NCBI RefSeq assembly: GCF_036178145.1
Contig: NZ_CP108067.1
Span: 5,828,001-5,892,000, forward strand
Source of the DNA: Streptomyces sp. NBC_00273
Lineage (GTDB): Bacteria > Actinomycetota > Actinomycetes > Streptomycetales > Streptomycetaceae
Direction: 5' to 3'
DNA: 64,000 nt
The notes below the pieces were generated by a model that was not told where the DNA came from, ran no database searches, and worked only from the letters and a program-made list of their open reading frames with translations. Shown piece by piece: positions 34,591 to 43,808 of the stretch (position 1 is the first letter of the stretch; every line of letters begins with the position of its first letter). The position numbers and the translations under genes were made by a program.

Positions 34591-36798
34591 GTGGCTACCT
34601 TCCTCTACCGACTCGGCAGAGGCGCCTTCCGGCGCCGCGGTCTCGTCGCCCTCCTCTGGGTGGCACTGCTGTTCGCCGCCGGCTTCGGCGCCGCCTCGGC
34701 GGCGGCGCCCACCTCCGGCTCGTTCTCGATACCCGGTTCGGAGGCCCAGAAGGCCTTCGACCTGCTGGACGAGCGCTTCCCGGGCATGGCCGCCGACGGC
34801 GCCAACGCCCGCATCGTCATCAAGGCCCCCGAGGGCGCCAAGGTCACCGACCCCGGCCCCAAGGCCGAGGTCCAGAAGATCGTCTCGGGTCTGAAGACCG
34901 GACCGGGCGCGGCCGAGATCGCCTCCGTCGCCGACCCGTACGAGGTCCAGGCCGTGAGCCAGGACGGCTCCACCGCCTACATCAGCGCCAAGTACACCGT
35001 CAGCGGCATGGAGCTGAAGGACGACACCCGCGAGGCGCTCAAGGGTTCGGGCGAGGCCGCCAAGGCCGCCGGGCTGAACGTCCAGATCGGTGGCGACGCG
35101 CTGATGGCGGCCCCCGAGACGGGCTCCGGCGAGATCATCGGCATCGCGGTCGCCGCGATCGTCCTCGTCATCACCTTCGGCTCGCTGGTCGCCGCCGGTC
35201 TGCCGCTGCTGACCGCGATCATCGGCGTGGGCATCGGCGTCTCCTCCATCACCGCGCTCGCCAACGTGCTGGACCTCGGCAACACCACCGCCACCCTCGC
35301 GACGATGATCGGTCTCGCGGTCGGCATCGACTACGCCCTCTTCATCGTCTCCCGCTACCGCGTGGAGCTCGCCGAGGGCCGCGAGCGGGACGAGGCCGCC
35401 GGCCGCGCCGTCGGAACCGCCGGCTCCGCCGTCGTCTTCGCCGGTCTGACCGTGGTCATCGCCCTGGTGGGCCTGGCCGTCGTCAACCTCCCCATGCTGA
35501 CCAAGATGGGCTTCGCGGCCGCGGGCACCGTGGTCATCGCCGTGCTCGTCGCGCTGACCCTGGTTCCGGCCATCCTCGCCTTCGCGGGCAAGAGGGTGCT
35601 GCCCGCGGGCAAGAAGAGCCGGCTGTTCGGCAAGGGCAAGCCGGCGGGCGCCGAGAAGAAGGCCAACGGCGGCACCCGCTGGGCCCGCTTCGTCCTGCGC
35701 CGCCCCGTCATGGTGCTGCTGGCCGGTGTGATCGGCCTCGGCGTCATCGCCGTCCCGGCGAGCAAGCTGGAGATGGGCCTGCCGGACGACGGCGCCCAGC
35801 CGGTCTCCACCACCCAGCGCCAGGCGTACGACCTGCTGTCCGACGGCTTCGGTCCGGGCTTCAACGGCCCGCTGATGGTGGTCGTGGACGGTGGCAAGGC
35901 GCTGGCCGACTCCACCGTCGACCGGATCAAGGGCCTGGACGGGGTCGTCGCGGTCACCCCGCCGACCCTCAACAAGGCCGGCGACGCCGCGGTGATCACC
36001 GTGATCCCGAAGGACCGCCCGTCCTCCACGCACACCGAGGAACTGGTCCACGAGATCCGCGACGGCAGCGGGGACGACGTCCTCGTCACCGGCGCCACCG
36101 CGATGAACATCGACTTCTCGCAGAAGATGAACGACGCGCTGCTGCCCTACCTGGCGCTCGTCGTCGGCCTCGCCTTCCTGCTGCTGATGCTCGTCTTCCG
36201 CTCGGTCCTGGTCCCGCTCAAGGCGGCCCTCGGCTTCCTGCTCTCGGTCGTCGCCGCCCTCGGTGCCGTCGTCGCGGTCTTCCAGTGGGGCTGGCTCGGC
36301 TCGGTCTTCGGGGTGGAGCAGACCGGTCCGATCATGTCGATGATGCCGATCTTCATGGTGGGCGTCGTCTTCGGCCTGGCCATGGACTACGAGGTCTTCC
36401 TCGTCACCCGGATGCGTGAGGCGTACGTCCACGGCGAGCGCCCGGGCCAGGCCGTGGTCACCGGCTTCCAGTACAGCGCGCGGGTCGTCGTGGCCGCCGC
36501 CGTCATCATGATCGCGGTGTTCGCGGGCTTCATCGGGGCCAGCGAGCAGATGGTCAAGATGATCGGCTTCGGTCTGGCCGTCGCCGTCTTCTTCGACGCC
36601 TTCGTGGTCCGCATGGCCATCGTCCCGGCGGTGCTCGCCCTGCTCGGGCACAAGGCCTGGTGGCTGCCGAAGTGGCTGGACCGGCTGCTGCCGAACGTGG
36701 ACGTGGAGGGCGAGAGCCTGCGCAAGCACCTGGAGTCCACGCAGTCCCCGCAGGGCCCGAAGGGTCCGGACAAGGACCGCGAGCTGGTCGGGGCCTGA
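34591..36798 (+). CDS. MMPL/RND family transporter
   Basis: A 735-residue inner-membrane exporter with two halves, each one helix, a large extracytoplasmic loop and five or six helices. The proton-relay signatures are GIDYALFIVSRYRVEL in the first half and AMDYEVFLVTRMREAY in the second. MMPL proteins move lipids, polyketides or drugs; Streptomyces members are mostly uncharacterised. GTG start 34591. It ends at a strong terminator. Likely controlled by the upstream TetR. Confidence 0.94.
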   Translation: MATFLYRLGRGAFRRRGLVALLWVALLFAAGFGAASAAAPTSGSFSIPGSEAQKAFDLLDERFPGMAADGANARIVIKAPEGAKVTDPGPKAEVQKIVSGLKTGPGAAEIASVADPYEVQAVSQDGSTAYISAKYTVSGMELKDDTREALKGSGEAAKAAGLNVQIGGDALMAAPETGSGEIIGIAVAAIVLVITFGSLVAAGLPLLTAIIGVGIGVSSITALANVLDLGNTTATLATMIGLAVGIDYALFIVSRYRVELAEGRERDEAAGRAVGTAGSAVVFAGLTVVIALVGLAVVNLPMLTKMGFAAAGTVVIAVLVALTLVPAILAFAGKRVLPAGKKSRLFGKGKPAGAEKKANGGTRWARFVLRRPVMVLLAGVIGLGVIAVPASKLEMGLPDDGAQPVSTTQRQAYDLLSDGFGPGFNGPLMVVVDGGKALADSTVDRIKGLDGVVAVTPPTLNKAGDAAVITVIPKDRPSSTHTEELVHEIRDGSGDDVLVTGATAMNIDFSQKMNDALLPYLALVVGLAFLLLMLVFRSVLVPLKAALGFLLSVVAALGAVVAVFQWGWLGSVFGVEQTGPIMSMMPIFMVGVVFGLAMDYEVFLVTRMREAYVHGERPGQAVVTGFQYSARVVVAAAVIMIAVFAGFIGASEQMVKMIGFGLAVAVFFDAFVVRMAIVPAVLALLGHKAWWLPKWLDRLLPNVDVEGESLRKHLESTQSPQGPKGPDKDRELVGA

Positions 36799-36826
36799 CC
36801 CTGCCGGTTCCGCACCGGCCGACAGG

Positions 36827-36880
36827 ACGGCCCGGCCCCGTACCGCCTGATGACCAGGCAGTACGGGGCCGGGCCGTTTT
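36827..36880. terminator. Long terminator hairpin after the MMPL gene
   Basis: ACGGCCCGGCCCCGTAC pairs perfectly with GTACGGGGCCGGGCCGT around a GCCTG/CAGGC tip, with TTTT on the plus strand. It serves MMPL and may also stop the convergent ssgA-like gene. Confidence 0.9.
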
Positions 36881-36899
36881 GCGGCCGGCCCCTCTACGC

Positions 36900-37310
36900 C
36901 TAACGGGTGGCGGCGGCCGCGGGGGCGTACGTGCGCCGCAGGAACCGGCGCAGCGCGGCGATGTCGAACTGGACGACGGCGACGCCCTCGGGGGAGTGGA
37001 ACTCGACGACCGCTTGGACGCGGCCGCAGGGCCAGATCCGTACGTCTCCGGTCCCCGTCGGGGCCTGGAGGCCGGCCTCCAGGAGGGCGCGAGGGAAGAC
37101 CCACTCGTTGTCGGTGCCTTCGGGGGACAGGCCCGCCGGGAAGACGATCCGCACGGCCAGCGGCTCGGCGACGGTGAAGCGCAGGGCGACCGGGATGGCC
37201 CGGTAGAGGGGGTCGTCCGTGATGACGCGGGCACGGACCCGCTCCTCGACGGCGGTCGCGGTCGCGGTGGTGGTGGCGGTCGCTGGGGGATTCTCGGCGG
37301 TTGCTGACAT
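36900..37310 (-). CDS. ssgE: SsgA-like sporulation/cell-division protein (SALP)
   Basis: A 136-residue SsgA/SsgB-family protein, found in sporulating actinomycetes, where members guide septum placement and peptidoglycan handling. Family signs are PVALRFTVAEPLAVRIVFP, NEWVFPRALLEAGL, the TGTGDVRIWP block and SPEGVAVVQFDIAALRRFLRRTY. A Thr/Ala-rich N-terminus of about 20 residues is extra. ATG 37310 has GAGGAG eight bases upstream; the TTG at 37316 is too close to it. The paralogue name ssgE rests on my memory of the S. coelicolor neighbourhood (near MecA-type PBP genes) and is tentative. Confidence 0.85.
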   Translation of the reverse strand: MSATAENPPATATTTATATAVEERVRARVITDDPLYRAIPVALRFTVAEPLAVRIVFPAGLSPEGTDNEWVFPRALLEAGLQAPTGTGDVRIWPCGRVQAVVEFHSPEGVAVVQFDIAALRRFLRRTYAPAAAATR

Positions 37311-37411
37311 CGACAAGACTCCTCGAAATCAGAACATTTGCGTCCTTTTGTCCCGTCCAGCCTCGCACATTCCCACGAAACCGCACGGGTCCATTTGTGA
37401 TGCGCCCGCTC

Positions 37412-37428
37412 TTGCCAACGGTTTGCAA
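37412..37428. promoter_or_regulatory. Nur-box-like site before the nickel/cobalt transporter
   Basis: TTGCCA-ACGGT-TTGCAA, against the Streptomyces nickel-uptake-regulator pattern tTGCaa-N5-ttGCAa as I recall it. It lies 59 bases upstream of cbiM and just before a TATGGT -10-like element, a repressing position. Confidence 0.6.
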
Positions 37429-37486
37429 CTGGGCACTATGGTTGAACAGCTAAAGACTGCATAAGACGCGGAAGCGGAGCCCCTCC

Positions 37487-38557
37487 ATGCATGTGCCCGA
37501 CGGATTCATCAACGCACCCGTCTCGGTGGCCGCCGGAGTGGTGGCTGCTGCCGCGGTGGCCGTCAGCCTCCGCGGCGCCCGCCGCGAACTCGACGAGCGC
37601 ACCGCGCCGCTCGCCGGTCTCGTCGCCGCCTTCATCTTCGCCGTGCAGATGCTGAACTTCCCGGTCGCGGCCGGTACCAGCGGCCACCTCCTGGGCGGGG
37701 CGCTCGCCGCGATACTCGTCGGCCCCTACACCGGCGTGCTGTGCGTGTCCGTCGTCCTGCTCATGCAAGGCATCCTCTTCGCCGACGGCGGCCTGACCGC
37801 CCTCGGCGTGAACGTCACCGTCATGGGCGTCGTCACCGTCGTCGTCGCCTACGCCGTCTTCCGCGGGCTGCTCGGGCTCCTGCCGCCCACCCGCCGCTCG
37901 GTCACCGCGGCCGCCTTCACCGGCGCCCTGCTCTCGGTGCCCGCCGCGGCCGCCGCCTTCACCCTCGTCTACGCCGTCGGCGGCACCACCGACGTGCCCA
38001 TCGCCAAGGTGTTCACCGCCATGGTCGGCGTGCACGTGCTCATCGGCATCGGCGAGGCCGCCATCACCGCCGCGACCGTGGGCGCCGTGATCGCGGTGCG
38101 TCCCGACCTGGTGCACGGGGCCCGCGGGCTGGCCTCGCCCCTGAAGCTGCGCGTCGGCGGCGCGCTCGTCGACGCACCGGCCGCGGCCGCCGCACCCGCT
38201 GCCGCCGGCGCCGGATCGACGAAGAAGGTGTGGGTGACCGGCCTGGTCACCGCCCTCGTGCTCGCCGGCTTCGTCTCCTTCTACGCCTCCGCCAACCCCG
38301 ACGGCCTGGAGAAGGTAGCCGCGGACAAGGGCATCGACGCGAAGGTCGAGGAGCACGCCGCCGCGAACTCCCCGCTCGCCGACTACGGCGTCAAGGACGT
38401 CGAAGACGCCCGCCTGTCCGGCGGACTCGCCGGGGTCATCGGCGTCGGCGTGACCGTCGTCGCCGGCACCGGGATCTTCTGGGCCGTGCGCCGCCGCCGG
38501 ACGGAAGACCTGACCGCCACCTCCACCCCCACCGCGACCTCCGCATCGGCGGGCTGA
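37487..38557 (+). CDS. cbiM: ECF nickel/cobalt transporter CbiM-CbiN fusion (substrate-binding subunit)
   Basis: A 356-residue S-component for Co2+/Ni2+ uptake. It starts MHVPDGFI, the metal-binding N-terminus in which His2 is a ligand, followed by about seven helices (CbiM/NikM part, to about residue 210). A linker leads to a CbiN/NikN-like PDGLE domain (ANPDGLEKVA near 268) and a last helix. The M-N fusion is typical of NikMN systems. First gene of a three-gene operon with CbiQ and CbiO; a Nur-like box upstream favours nickel as substrate. The sequence itself does not separate Ni from Co. Confidence 0.92.
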   Translation: MHVPDGFINAPVSVAAGVVAAAAVAVSLRGARRELDERTAPLAGLVAAFIFAVQMLNFPVAAGTSGHLLGGALAAILVGPYTGVLCVSVVLLMQGILFADGGLTALGVNVTVMGVVTVVVAYAVFRGLLGLLPPTRRSVTAAAFTGALLSVPAAAAAFTLVYAVGGTTDVPIAKVFTAMVGVHVLIGIGEAAITAATVGAVIAVRPDLVHGARGLASPLKLRVGGALVDAPAAAAAPAAAGAGSTKKVWVTGLVTALVLAGFVSFYASANPDGLEKVAADKGIDAKVEEHAAANSPLADYGVKDVEDARLSGGLAGVIGVGVTVVAGTGIFWAVRRRRTEDLTATSTPTATSASAG

Positions 38558-38558
38558 C

Positions 38559-39320
38559 ATGGGGGCCGGCCACGCCCACAAGCTCTACCGCCACGGCCAC
38601 TCGCCGGTCCACGACCTGCCGGCGCACTGCAAGCTCGCCGCGACCCTGGCCTTCGTCGTGGTCGTCGTGTCCACACCGCGCGAGGCGGTGTGGGCCTTCG
38701 GCCTGTACGCCGTCCTCATCGCGGCGGTGGCCGCCGTCGCCCGGATCCCCGCCGGCTTCCTGCTCCGGCGGCTGCTGATCGAGGTGCCCTTCGTCGCCTT
38801 CGCCGTGCTCATGCCCTTCGTGGCCGAGGGCGAGCGGGTGCAGGTGCTCGGCATGTCGCTCAGCGTCTCGGGCCTCTGGGGCGCCTGGAACGTCCTCGCC
38901 AAGGGAACCCTCGGGGTGGCCGCGTCCGTCCTGCTCGCCTCGACCACCGAACTGCGGGCCCTGCTGCTGGGCCTGCAACGGCTGAAGCTGCCGCCCCTGC
39001 TCGTCCAGATCGCCTCCTTCATGATCCGCTACGGCGACGTGATCAGCGACGAACTGCGCCGGATGTCCATCGCCCGCCGCTCCCGCGGCTTCGAGGCCAG
39101 CGGGATCCGGCACTGGGGGGTGCTCGCCAAGACCGCCGGCGCGCTGTTCATCCGCTCCTACGAGCGCGGCGAGCGGGTCTACCTCGCGATGGTCAGCCGC
39201 GGCTACGCCGGCTCGATGCCGGTGATCGACGAGGTCGTGGCCACGCGCACGCAGTGGGCCCACGCGGCCGTGCTCCCGGTGACGGCGCTCGCCGTCTGTC
39301 TGATGGGATGGACCCTGTGA
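38559..39320 (+). CDS. cbiQ: ECF transporter T component CbiQ
   Basis: A 253-residue membrane coupling subunit with about five helices. The two short ATPase-contact motifs of T components are present as RRMSIARRSRGF and, further on, RSYERGERVYLAMVSRGY (A-R-x-type coupling helices). It starts one base after cbiM stops and overlaps the ATPase gene by four bases (GTGA), so the three are expressed together. Confidence 0.93.
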   Translation: MGAGHAHKLYRHGHSPVHDLPAHCKLAATLAFVVVVVSTPREAVWAFGLYAVLIAAVAAVARIPAGFLLRRLLIEVPFVAFAVLMPFVAEGERVQVLGMSLSVSGLWGAWNVLAKGTLGVAASVLLASTTELRALLLGLQRLKLPPLLVQIASFMIRYGDVISDELRRMSIARRSRGFEASGIRHWGVLAKTAGALFIRSYERGERVYLAMVSRGYAGSMPVIDEVVATRTQWAHAAVLPVTALAVCLMGWTL

Positions 39321-40081
39321 CCAGTACCCCCTCCCTCGAAGTCGCCGGCCTCGCCTACGCCTACCCGGACGGCCACCAGGCCCTCTTCGGGGTGGACCTC
39401 ACCGTCGGGCAGGGCGAGCGGGTCGCCCTGCTCGGACCCAACGGCGCGGGCAAGACCACGCTGGTGCTGCACCTCAACGGCATCCTCACCGGCGGGGTCG
39501 GCACCGTGGCCGTCGCCGGGCTGCCCGTGGAGAAGCGCAACCTCGCCGAGATCCGCCGCCGGGTCGGGATCGTCTTCCAGGACCCCGACGACCAGCTGTT
39601 CATGCCGACCGTCCGCGAGGACGTGGCCTTCGGGCCGGCGGCGGCCGGAATGCGGGGCGCGGAGCTGGACGAGCGGGTCGGGGCCGCCCTCGACCAGGTC
39701 GGCATGGCCGACTTCGCCGACCGGCCGCCGCACCACCTGTCCTTCGGCCAGCGCCGCCGCGTCGCGGTGGCGACCGTCCTGGCCATGCGGCCCGAGATCC
39801 TGGTACTGGACGAGCCCTCGTCCAACCTGGACCCCGCCTCGCGCCGCGAGCTCGCGGACATCCTGCGCTCGCTGGACGTGACCGTGCTGATGGTGACGCA
39901 CGACCTGCCGTACGCGCTGGAACTGTGCCCGCGCTCGGTGATCCTCAGCGAGGGGGTCATCGCGGCGGACGGGCGAACGCAGGAGCTCATGTGCGACGAC
40001 GAGCTGATGCGGGCCCACCGGCTGGAGCTCCCGTTCGGCTTCGACCCGCGCACGCCCCTTCTGACGCGCCCCTCGCGCTGA
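39317..40081 (+). CDS. cbiO: ECF transporter ATPase CbiO
   Basis: A 254-residue ABC ATPase energising the Ni/Co ECF complex. Walker A GPNGAGKTT, Q-loop FQDPDDQLF, signature LSFGQRRR, Walker B EILVLDEPSS, and switch His in MVTHDLPYAL are all intact. The start is put at GTG 39317, which overlaps the cbiQ stop; ATG 39308 in the same frame is an alternative. The C-terminal tail after the switch is short. Confidence 0.93.
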   Translation: MTSTPSLEVAGLAYAYPDGHQALFGVDLTVGQGERVALLGPNGAGKTTLVLHLNGILTGGVGTVAVAGLPVEKRNLAEIRRRVGIVFQDPDDQLFMPTVREDVAFGPAAAGMRGAELDERVGAALDQVGMADFADRPPHHLSFGQRRRVAVATVLAMRPEILVLDEPSSNLDPASRRELADILRSLDVTVLMVTHDLPYALELCPRSVILSEGVIAADGRTQELMCDDELMRAHRLELPFGFDPRTPLLTRPSR

Positions 40082-40254
40082 TCGGCGCCGGGGCGCCCCC
40101 GGGCTTCGAGCCGCTGCGTCGGACTCCGCCCGCCGGGCGGGGGCCGGGCCCCGGTGAGCCGCTCCGGGGCAACCCGGGAAGCAGGGCCGTCCGGCAGGCG
40201 TTGCATTGTGGCGTAGGCGCCGTCGGGGCGCCGCGTCAGGTGCTGGGAGTAGAC

Positions 40255-41421
40255 GTGGATGTCCACGGGACGGTGGCGGAGGGCTTCGAGCCCGTCAGGG
40301 ACGCGTTCGTACGCAACTTCGAAGTGCTCGGGGACCGGGGCGCGGCCGTGGCCGTGTACCGCGACGGCCGCAAGGTCGTCGACCTGTGGGGCGGCACCCG
40401 GGACGCGGAGGGCACCGAGCCCTGGACCGAGGGCACCGCGCAGATCGTCCGCTCGGCGACGAAGGGCGTGGCGGCCGCCGTGCCGCTGCTGCTGCACCAG
40501 CGCGGACTGCTCGACCTGGACGCGCCCGTGGGCTCGTACTGGCCCGAGTTCAAGACGGGCGGCAAGGAGCGGATCCTGGTCCGCGACGTCCTCGCGCACC
40601 GCGCCGGCATACCGGCGCTGGACCGGGGACTGAGCGCCGCCGAGGCCGCCGACGGGGTGTCCGGGGCGCGTGCGGTCGCCGCGCAGCAGCCCTTCTGGGA
40701 GCCGGGCGCCGAGCACGGCTACCACGCGCAGACCTACAGCTGGCTGCTGTCCGAGCTGGTGCTGCGGGCGACCGGCCGCACGGTGGGCTCCGTCCTCGCG
40801 GAGGAGATCGCCGAACCGCTGGGGCTGGACTTCTGGATCGGCCTGCCGGAGACCGAGGCCGACCGGGTGGGCCGGGTGGCGCCGGTCGAGCCGCCCGAGA
40901 GCGCGGGCATGCTGCGGACCCGGCCGCGGCGCAACGTGTCCGAGGCCTACGCCGACCCGGACTCGCTCACCCGCCGCGCCTTCGCCGCCATCGCACCGCT
41001 GCCCGACGAGAACGACCCCGCCTACCGGGCCGCCGAGCTCCCCGCCTCGAACGGCATCGGGACGGCCCGCGCCCTGGCCCGGTTCTACGGGGCCACCATC
41101 GGCGTGGTCGAGGACGGCGCACGGATCTTCACCCCGGCCACCACCGAGCTGGCCGGCCGGGAGCACTCCGCCGGACCGGACCGGGTGCTGGTCGTGAACA
41201 CCCGCTTCGGCCCCGGCTACATGCTGCACGGCCCGGCCTCCCCGCTGCTCTCGCCGGCCTCCTTCGGCCACCCCGGCCGCGGCGGCTCCCTGGCCTTCGC
41301 GGACCCGGAGGCGGGCATCGGCTTCGGCTACGTCACCAATGCCCTGGCCAAGTCGGTCACCGCGGACCCCCGGGCGCAGGCCCTGGTCCGGGCGCTGAAG
41401 TCGTCGCTGTCGGCCCGGTAG
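40255..41421 (+). CDS. Serine hydrolase, beta-lactamase/esterase (class C) family
   Basis: A 388-residue serine beta-lactamase-fold enzyme, probably an EstB-like esterase. Motifs: SxxK as SATK in QIVRSATKGVAAAV, the tyrosine region HAQTYSWLLSELVL, and HPG in SFGHPGRGGS near the C-terminus, in the place of KTG. No signal peptide, so cytosolic. The start is GTG 40255 (VDVHGTVAEGF), with GGGAG five bases upstream; the frame is open back to 39925 through sequence that codes for CbiO. Confidence 0.88.
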   Translation: MDVHGTVAEGFEPVRDAFVRNFEVLGDRGAAVAVYRDGRKVVDLWGGTRDAEGTEPWTEGTAQIVRSATKGVAAAVPLLLHQRGLLDLDAPVGSYWPEFKTGGKERILVRDVLAHRAGIPALDRGLSAAEAADGVSGARAVAAQQPFWEPGAEHGYHAQTYSWLLSELVLRATGRTVGSVLAEEIAEPLGLDFWIGLPETEADRVGRVAPVEPPESAGMLRTRPRRNVSEAYADPDSLTRRAFAAIAPLPDENDPAYRAAELPASNGIGTARALARFYGATIGVVEDGARIFTPATTELAGREHSAGPDRVLVVNTRFGPGYMLHGPASPLLSPASFGHPGRGGSLAFADPEAGIGFGYVTNALAKSVTADPRAQALVRALKSSLSAR

Positions 41422-41448
41422 GCCCCAGAGGCCCCGTCAGAGGCCCCG

Positions 41449-41934
41449 TCAGCCCTCTGCTGCCCGCTCGCGCACGTCCGCCAGTGCGGCCCCCGCGTGC
41501 GCGATGAGCTCGTCCGGGGCCATCGGGAACACCGTGGTCGGGGTACCGGCCGCCGCCCAGATCTCCTCGTGGGCCAGCAGCGACCGGTCGGCCAGCACCC
41601 GGGTGCGCGTGCGGTGCCCGAAGGGCGGGACCCCGCCGATCGCATAGCCGGTGGTCTCCCGGACCAGCGCGGCATCGGCCCGCGTCACCTTCCCGGCGCC
41701 GAGTTCGCGGCGCACGGCCTCCACGTCCACCCGGGAGGCCCCGTCCATGAGGACCAGCACCGGGACCCCGTCCGCCGCGAAGACCAGCGACTTGACGATC
41801 TGGCTCAGCTCGCAGCCGATCGCGGCCGCCGCGTCGGCGGCCGTACGGGTCCCTTCGGGAAAGCTCCGGACGGTGAGGTCGAGGCCCAGCTCGGCAAGGG
41901 CCTCGGCGAACAGCGGGTGCGTGGACGTCGTCAT
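41449..41934 (-). CDS. YbaK/ProX-type aminoacyl-tRNA deacylase
   Basis: A 161-residue trans-editing domain that removes wrong amino acids from tRNA (Cys-tRNA-Pro or related). The conserved Lys is in QIVKSLVFAADG, followed by the substrate-loop GGVPPFGHRTRTRVLAD and the C-terminal PDELIAHAGA. It is the size of free-standing YbaK/YeaK proteins. Faces the serine hydrolase gene tail-to-tail and lies beyond the PBP gene on the same strand. Confidence 0.92.
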   Translation of the reverse strand: MTTSTHPLFAEALAELGLDLTVRSFPEGTRTAADAAAAIGCELSQIVKSLVFAADGVPVLVLMDGASRVDVEAVRRELGAGKVTRADAALVRETTGYAIGGVPPFGHRTRTRVLADRSLLAHEEIWAAAGTPTTVFPMAPDELIAHAGAALADVRERAAEG

Positions 41935-42010
41935 GCCGCGACGTTAGCGCCGTCCGGTGCGGCGACACGACCGCTTTTGGCCCCGGGCCGGTCGCGTCGC
42001 CGCCCGCCGG

Positions 42011-43666
42011 TCAGCCCGCCTTCAGCACCTCGGCGACGATCGGGCCCGCCGCCTCGTTGCCGTGGCCGCCGCCCTGGACCATGGCCGCCGCGGCCACGTC
42101 GTCGCTGAAGCCGGTGAACCAGCTGTCCGGGCTGCTCGCCCCGTCGACCTCCGCGGAGCCGGTCTTCGCGCCCTTGTCGCCGCCGACCGAGGCCATCGCC
42201 TTGGCGCCCGTGCCGCTGGTCGCCGTCAGCCGCATCATCTTGACCAGCTGGGCCGACACCCCCGGCTTCATCGTCCGCGAGGCCGTGGCGAGCTTGCGCC
42301 CGTCCACCGAGGCCTTGACGACCACCGGCTGGCGGAACACCCCGGTGCGGGCGGTCGCCGTGATCGAGGCGATGTTCAGCGGGCTCATCTGGACCTGGCC
42401 CTGACCGATGTACGCGGCCGCCGCGGAGGCGCCCGTGGCCTCCGGCACCTTGCCGTCGAAGACGGGGACGCCGGCCTTCCACTCCTCACCGATGCCGAAG
42501 ACCTCGCGGGCCTCCTTGGACAGGGCCGAGTCGTCGTTCACCGGCTTGATCTGCTTGATGAAGGCGGTGTTGCAGGACTGCGCGAAGCTGGTCGCGAAGG
42601 TGGCGTTGTCCAGCTTGAAGTCGTCCAGGTTGTGGAAGGTGCGCCCGCCCCACTGCACGGTCGGCGGACACTCGGCGACCTTGTCGGCCGCGACCAGGCC
42701 CCGGTCGATCAGCATCGCACCGGTGACGATCTTCATCGTGGAGCCGGGCGCCCGCATCCCGAGCAGGGAGGCGTCGTAGGCGTCCTTGCGGTGGTCGGCC
42801 ACGGCCAGGATCTCGCCCGTGCTCGGCTTGAGGGCGACCACGGAGGCCTCGGGGAACTTCTGCACGGCCTTCTCCGCCGCGGCCTGCACGTCGGCGTCGA
42901 GCACGGTCTGGATCTGCCCCGGCTTGCCCTCCACCAGGGTCAGCAGGCTCCGCTTCGGCGCGTCCTGGGCGGCCGGCTCGATCCACACCTCGGCGCCGGG
43001 GGTGCCGTCCGTCTTCGCCCCGTACGTCTTGCGCAGTGCGTCCAGGACGGGCCGCAGCGAGGGGTACTGCTCGACCGTCAGCTCCTTGCCGTTGCGGTCG
43101 ACCGCCTTGACCGGCGGGTTCGCCGGGGTGCCCGCGCGCAGCTTCTCGTCCTTCTGGAGCTGCGGGTGGATCACCGAGGGCTGCCAGTCGACCAGCGGCT
43201 TCCCGCTGGTCAGCCCGCGCACCACGGTCAGCTGGGAGTCGTAGGCCAGCGGCTTGGTGGTGCCCTCGTACGTGATCTCCGCCTCGACCTTGTACGGCAC
43301 GGTGGTGCCGTTCGGCGTGCCGGGGGTGATCACGGCCTTGGACACGTACGCCTTGGTCTTGAAGTCCCCGACCGCAGCCTGCGCGGCCGCGGCGTTGTTC
43401 GTCAGGTCGGCGGCCACCCGCTCGTCCCCGGCCGCCCACGCGGCCAGGAAGGCCTTGGCGGTCTTCTCCGCGTCCTTCTCGCTGACCGGCCCGCTGCCCT
43501 TCTCGGCCTGGACGGTGGTCTCGCCGTCCTTGCCTTCCTTCGCGTCCGAGCCGGCGTCTCCTACCAGCGTGTACACCCCGTACCCGGCGCCGCCGAGCAT
43601 GGCGAGGAACACCCCGCCGATGACGGCACCCTTCGCTGCCCCGTGCACTCGAAGTCCTTCCCCCAT
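42011..43666 (-). CDS. Penicillin-binding protein with MecA-type N-terminal domain
   Basis: A 551-residue class-B-like transpeptidase for peptidoglycan cross-linking. An N-terminal membrane anchor (about 13-35) leads to an NTF2-like MecA_N domain (about 60-160), a dimerisation region, then the transpeptidase: S309-T-M-K312 (catalytic SxxK), S364-C-N366, and K501-T-G503 (AKTGSAEV). A perfect 12-bp palindrome lies 12 bases before the ATG. S. coelicolor, as I recall, carries similar PBP genes near ssgE; only one is present here. Confidence 0.94.
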   Translation of the reverse strand: MGEGLRVHGAAKGAVIGGVFLAMLGGAGYGVYTLVGDAGSDAKEGKDGETTVQAEKGSGPVSEKDAEKTAKAFLAAWAAGDERVAADLTNNAAAAQAAVGDFKTKAYVSKAVITPGTPNGTTVPYKVEAEITYEGTTKPLAYDSQLTVVRGLTSGKPLVDWQPSVIHPQLQKDEKLRAGTPANPPVKAVDRNGKELTVEQYPSLRPVLDALRKTYGAKTDGTPGAEVWIEPAAQDAPKRSLLTLVEGKPGQIQTVLDADVQAAAEKAVQKFPEASVVALKPSTGEILAVADHRKDAYDASLLGMRAPGSTMKIVTGAMLIDRGLVAADKVAECPPTVQWGGRTFHNLDDFKLDNATFATSFAQSCNTAFIKQIKPVNDDSALSKEAREVFGIGEEWKAGVPVFDGKVPEATGASAAAAYIGQGQVQMSPLNIASITATARTGVFRQPVVVKASVDGRKLATASRTMKPGVSAQLVKMMRLTATSGTGAKAMASVGGDKGAKTGSAEVDGASSPDSWFTGFSDDVAAAAMVQGGGHGNEAAGPIVAEVLKAG

Positions 43667-43678
43667 GATGACGGTTCC

Positions 43679-43690
43679 TGAACATGTTCA
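43679..43690. promoter_or_regulatory. Perfect 12-bp palindrome before PBP gene
   Basis: TGAACATGTTCA, 12 bases upstream of the PBP start, overlapping its leader. Possibly an operator; the regulator is not known. Confidence 0.3.
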
Positions 43691-43808
43691 AAGAACCCTT
43701 GGTGCGGACTTTACTCTTCGCAGCGGCTCAGTACGTCATTGTTACCGGACCGGAACATCGGAACGTAATCCATTCGTCGCAGGCGGTCCCCGTCCCTAGA
43801 GTGCCGCC

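Noticed and set aside
34423..37428. A 1001-residue open frame antisense to tetR end and MMPL
   Set aside because: Low-complexity Asp/Gly/Arg/His sequence and no plausible start. It shadows the MMPL gene and crosses its terminator and the ssgA-like gene.
37311..37486. Cobalamin riboswitch before cbiM
   Set aside because: No B12-box-like sequence or large folded leader is visible; only a Nur-like box was found.
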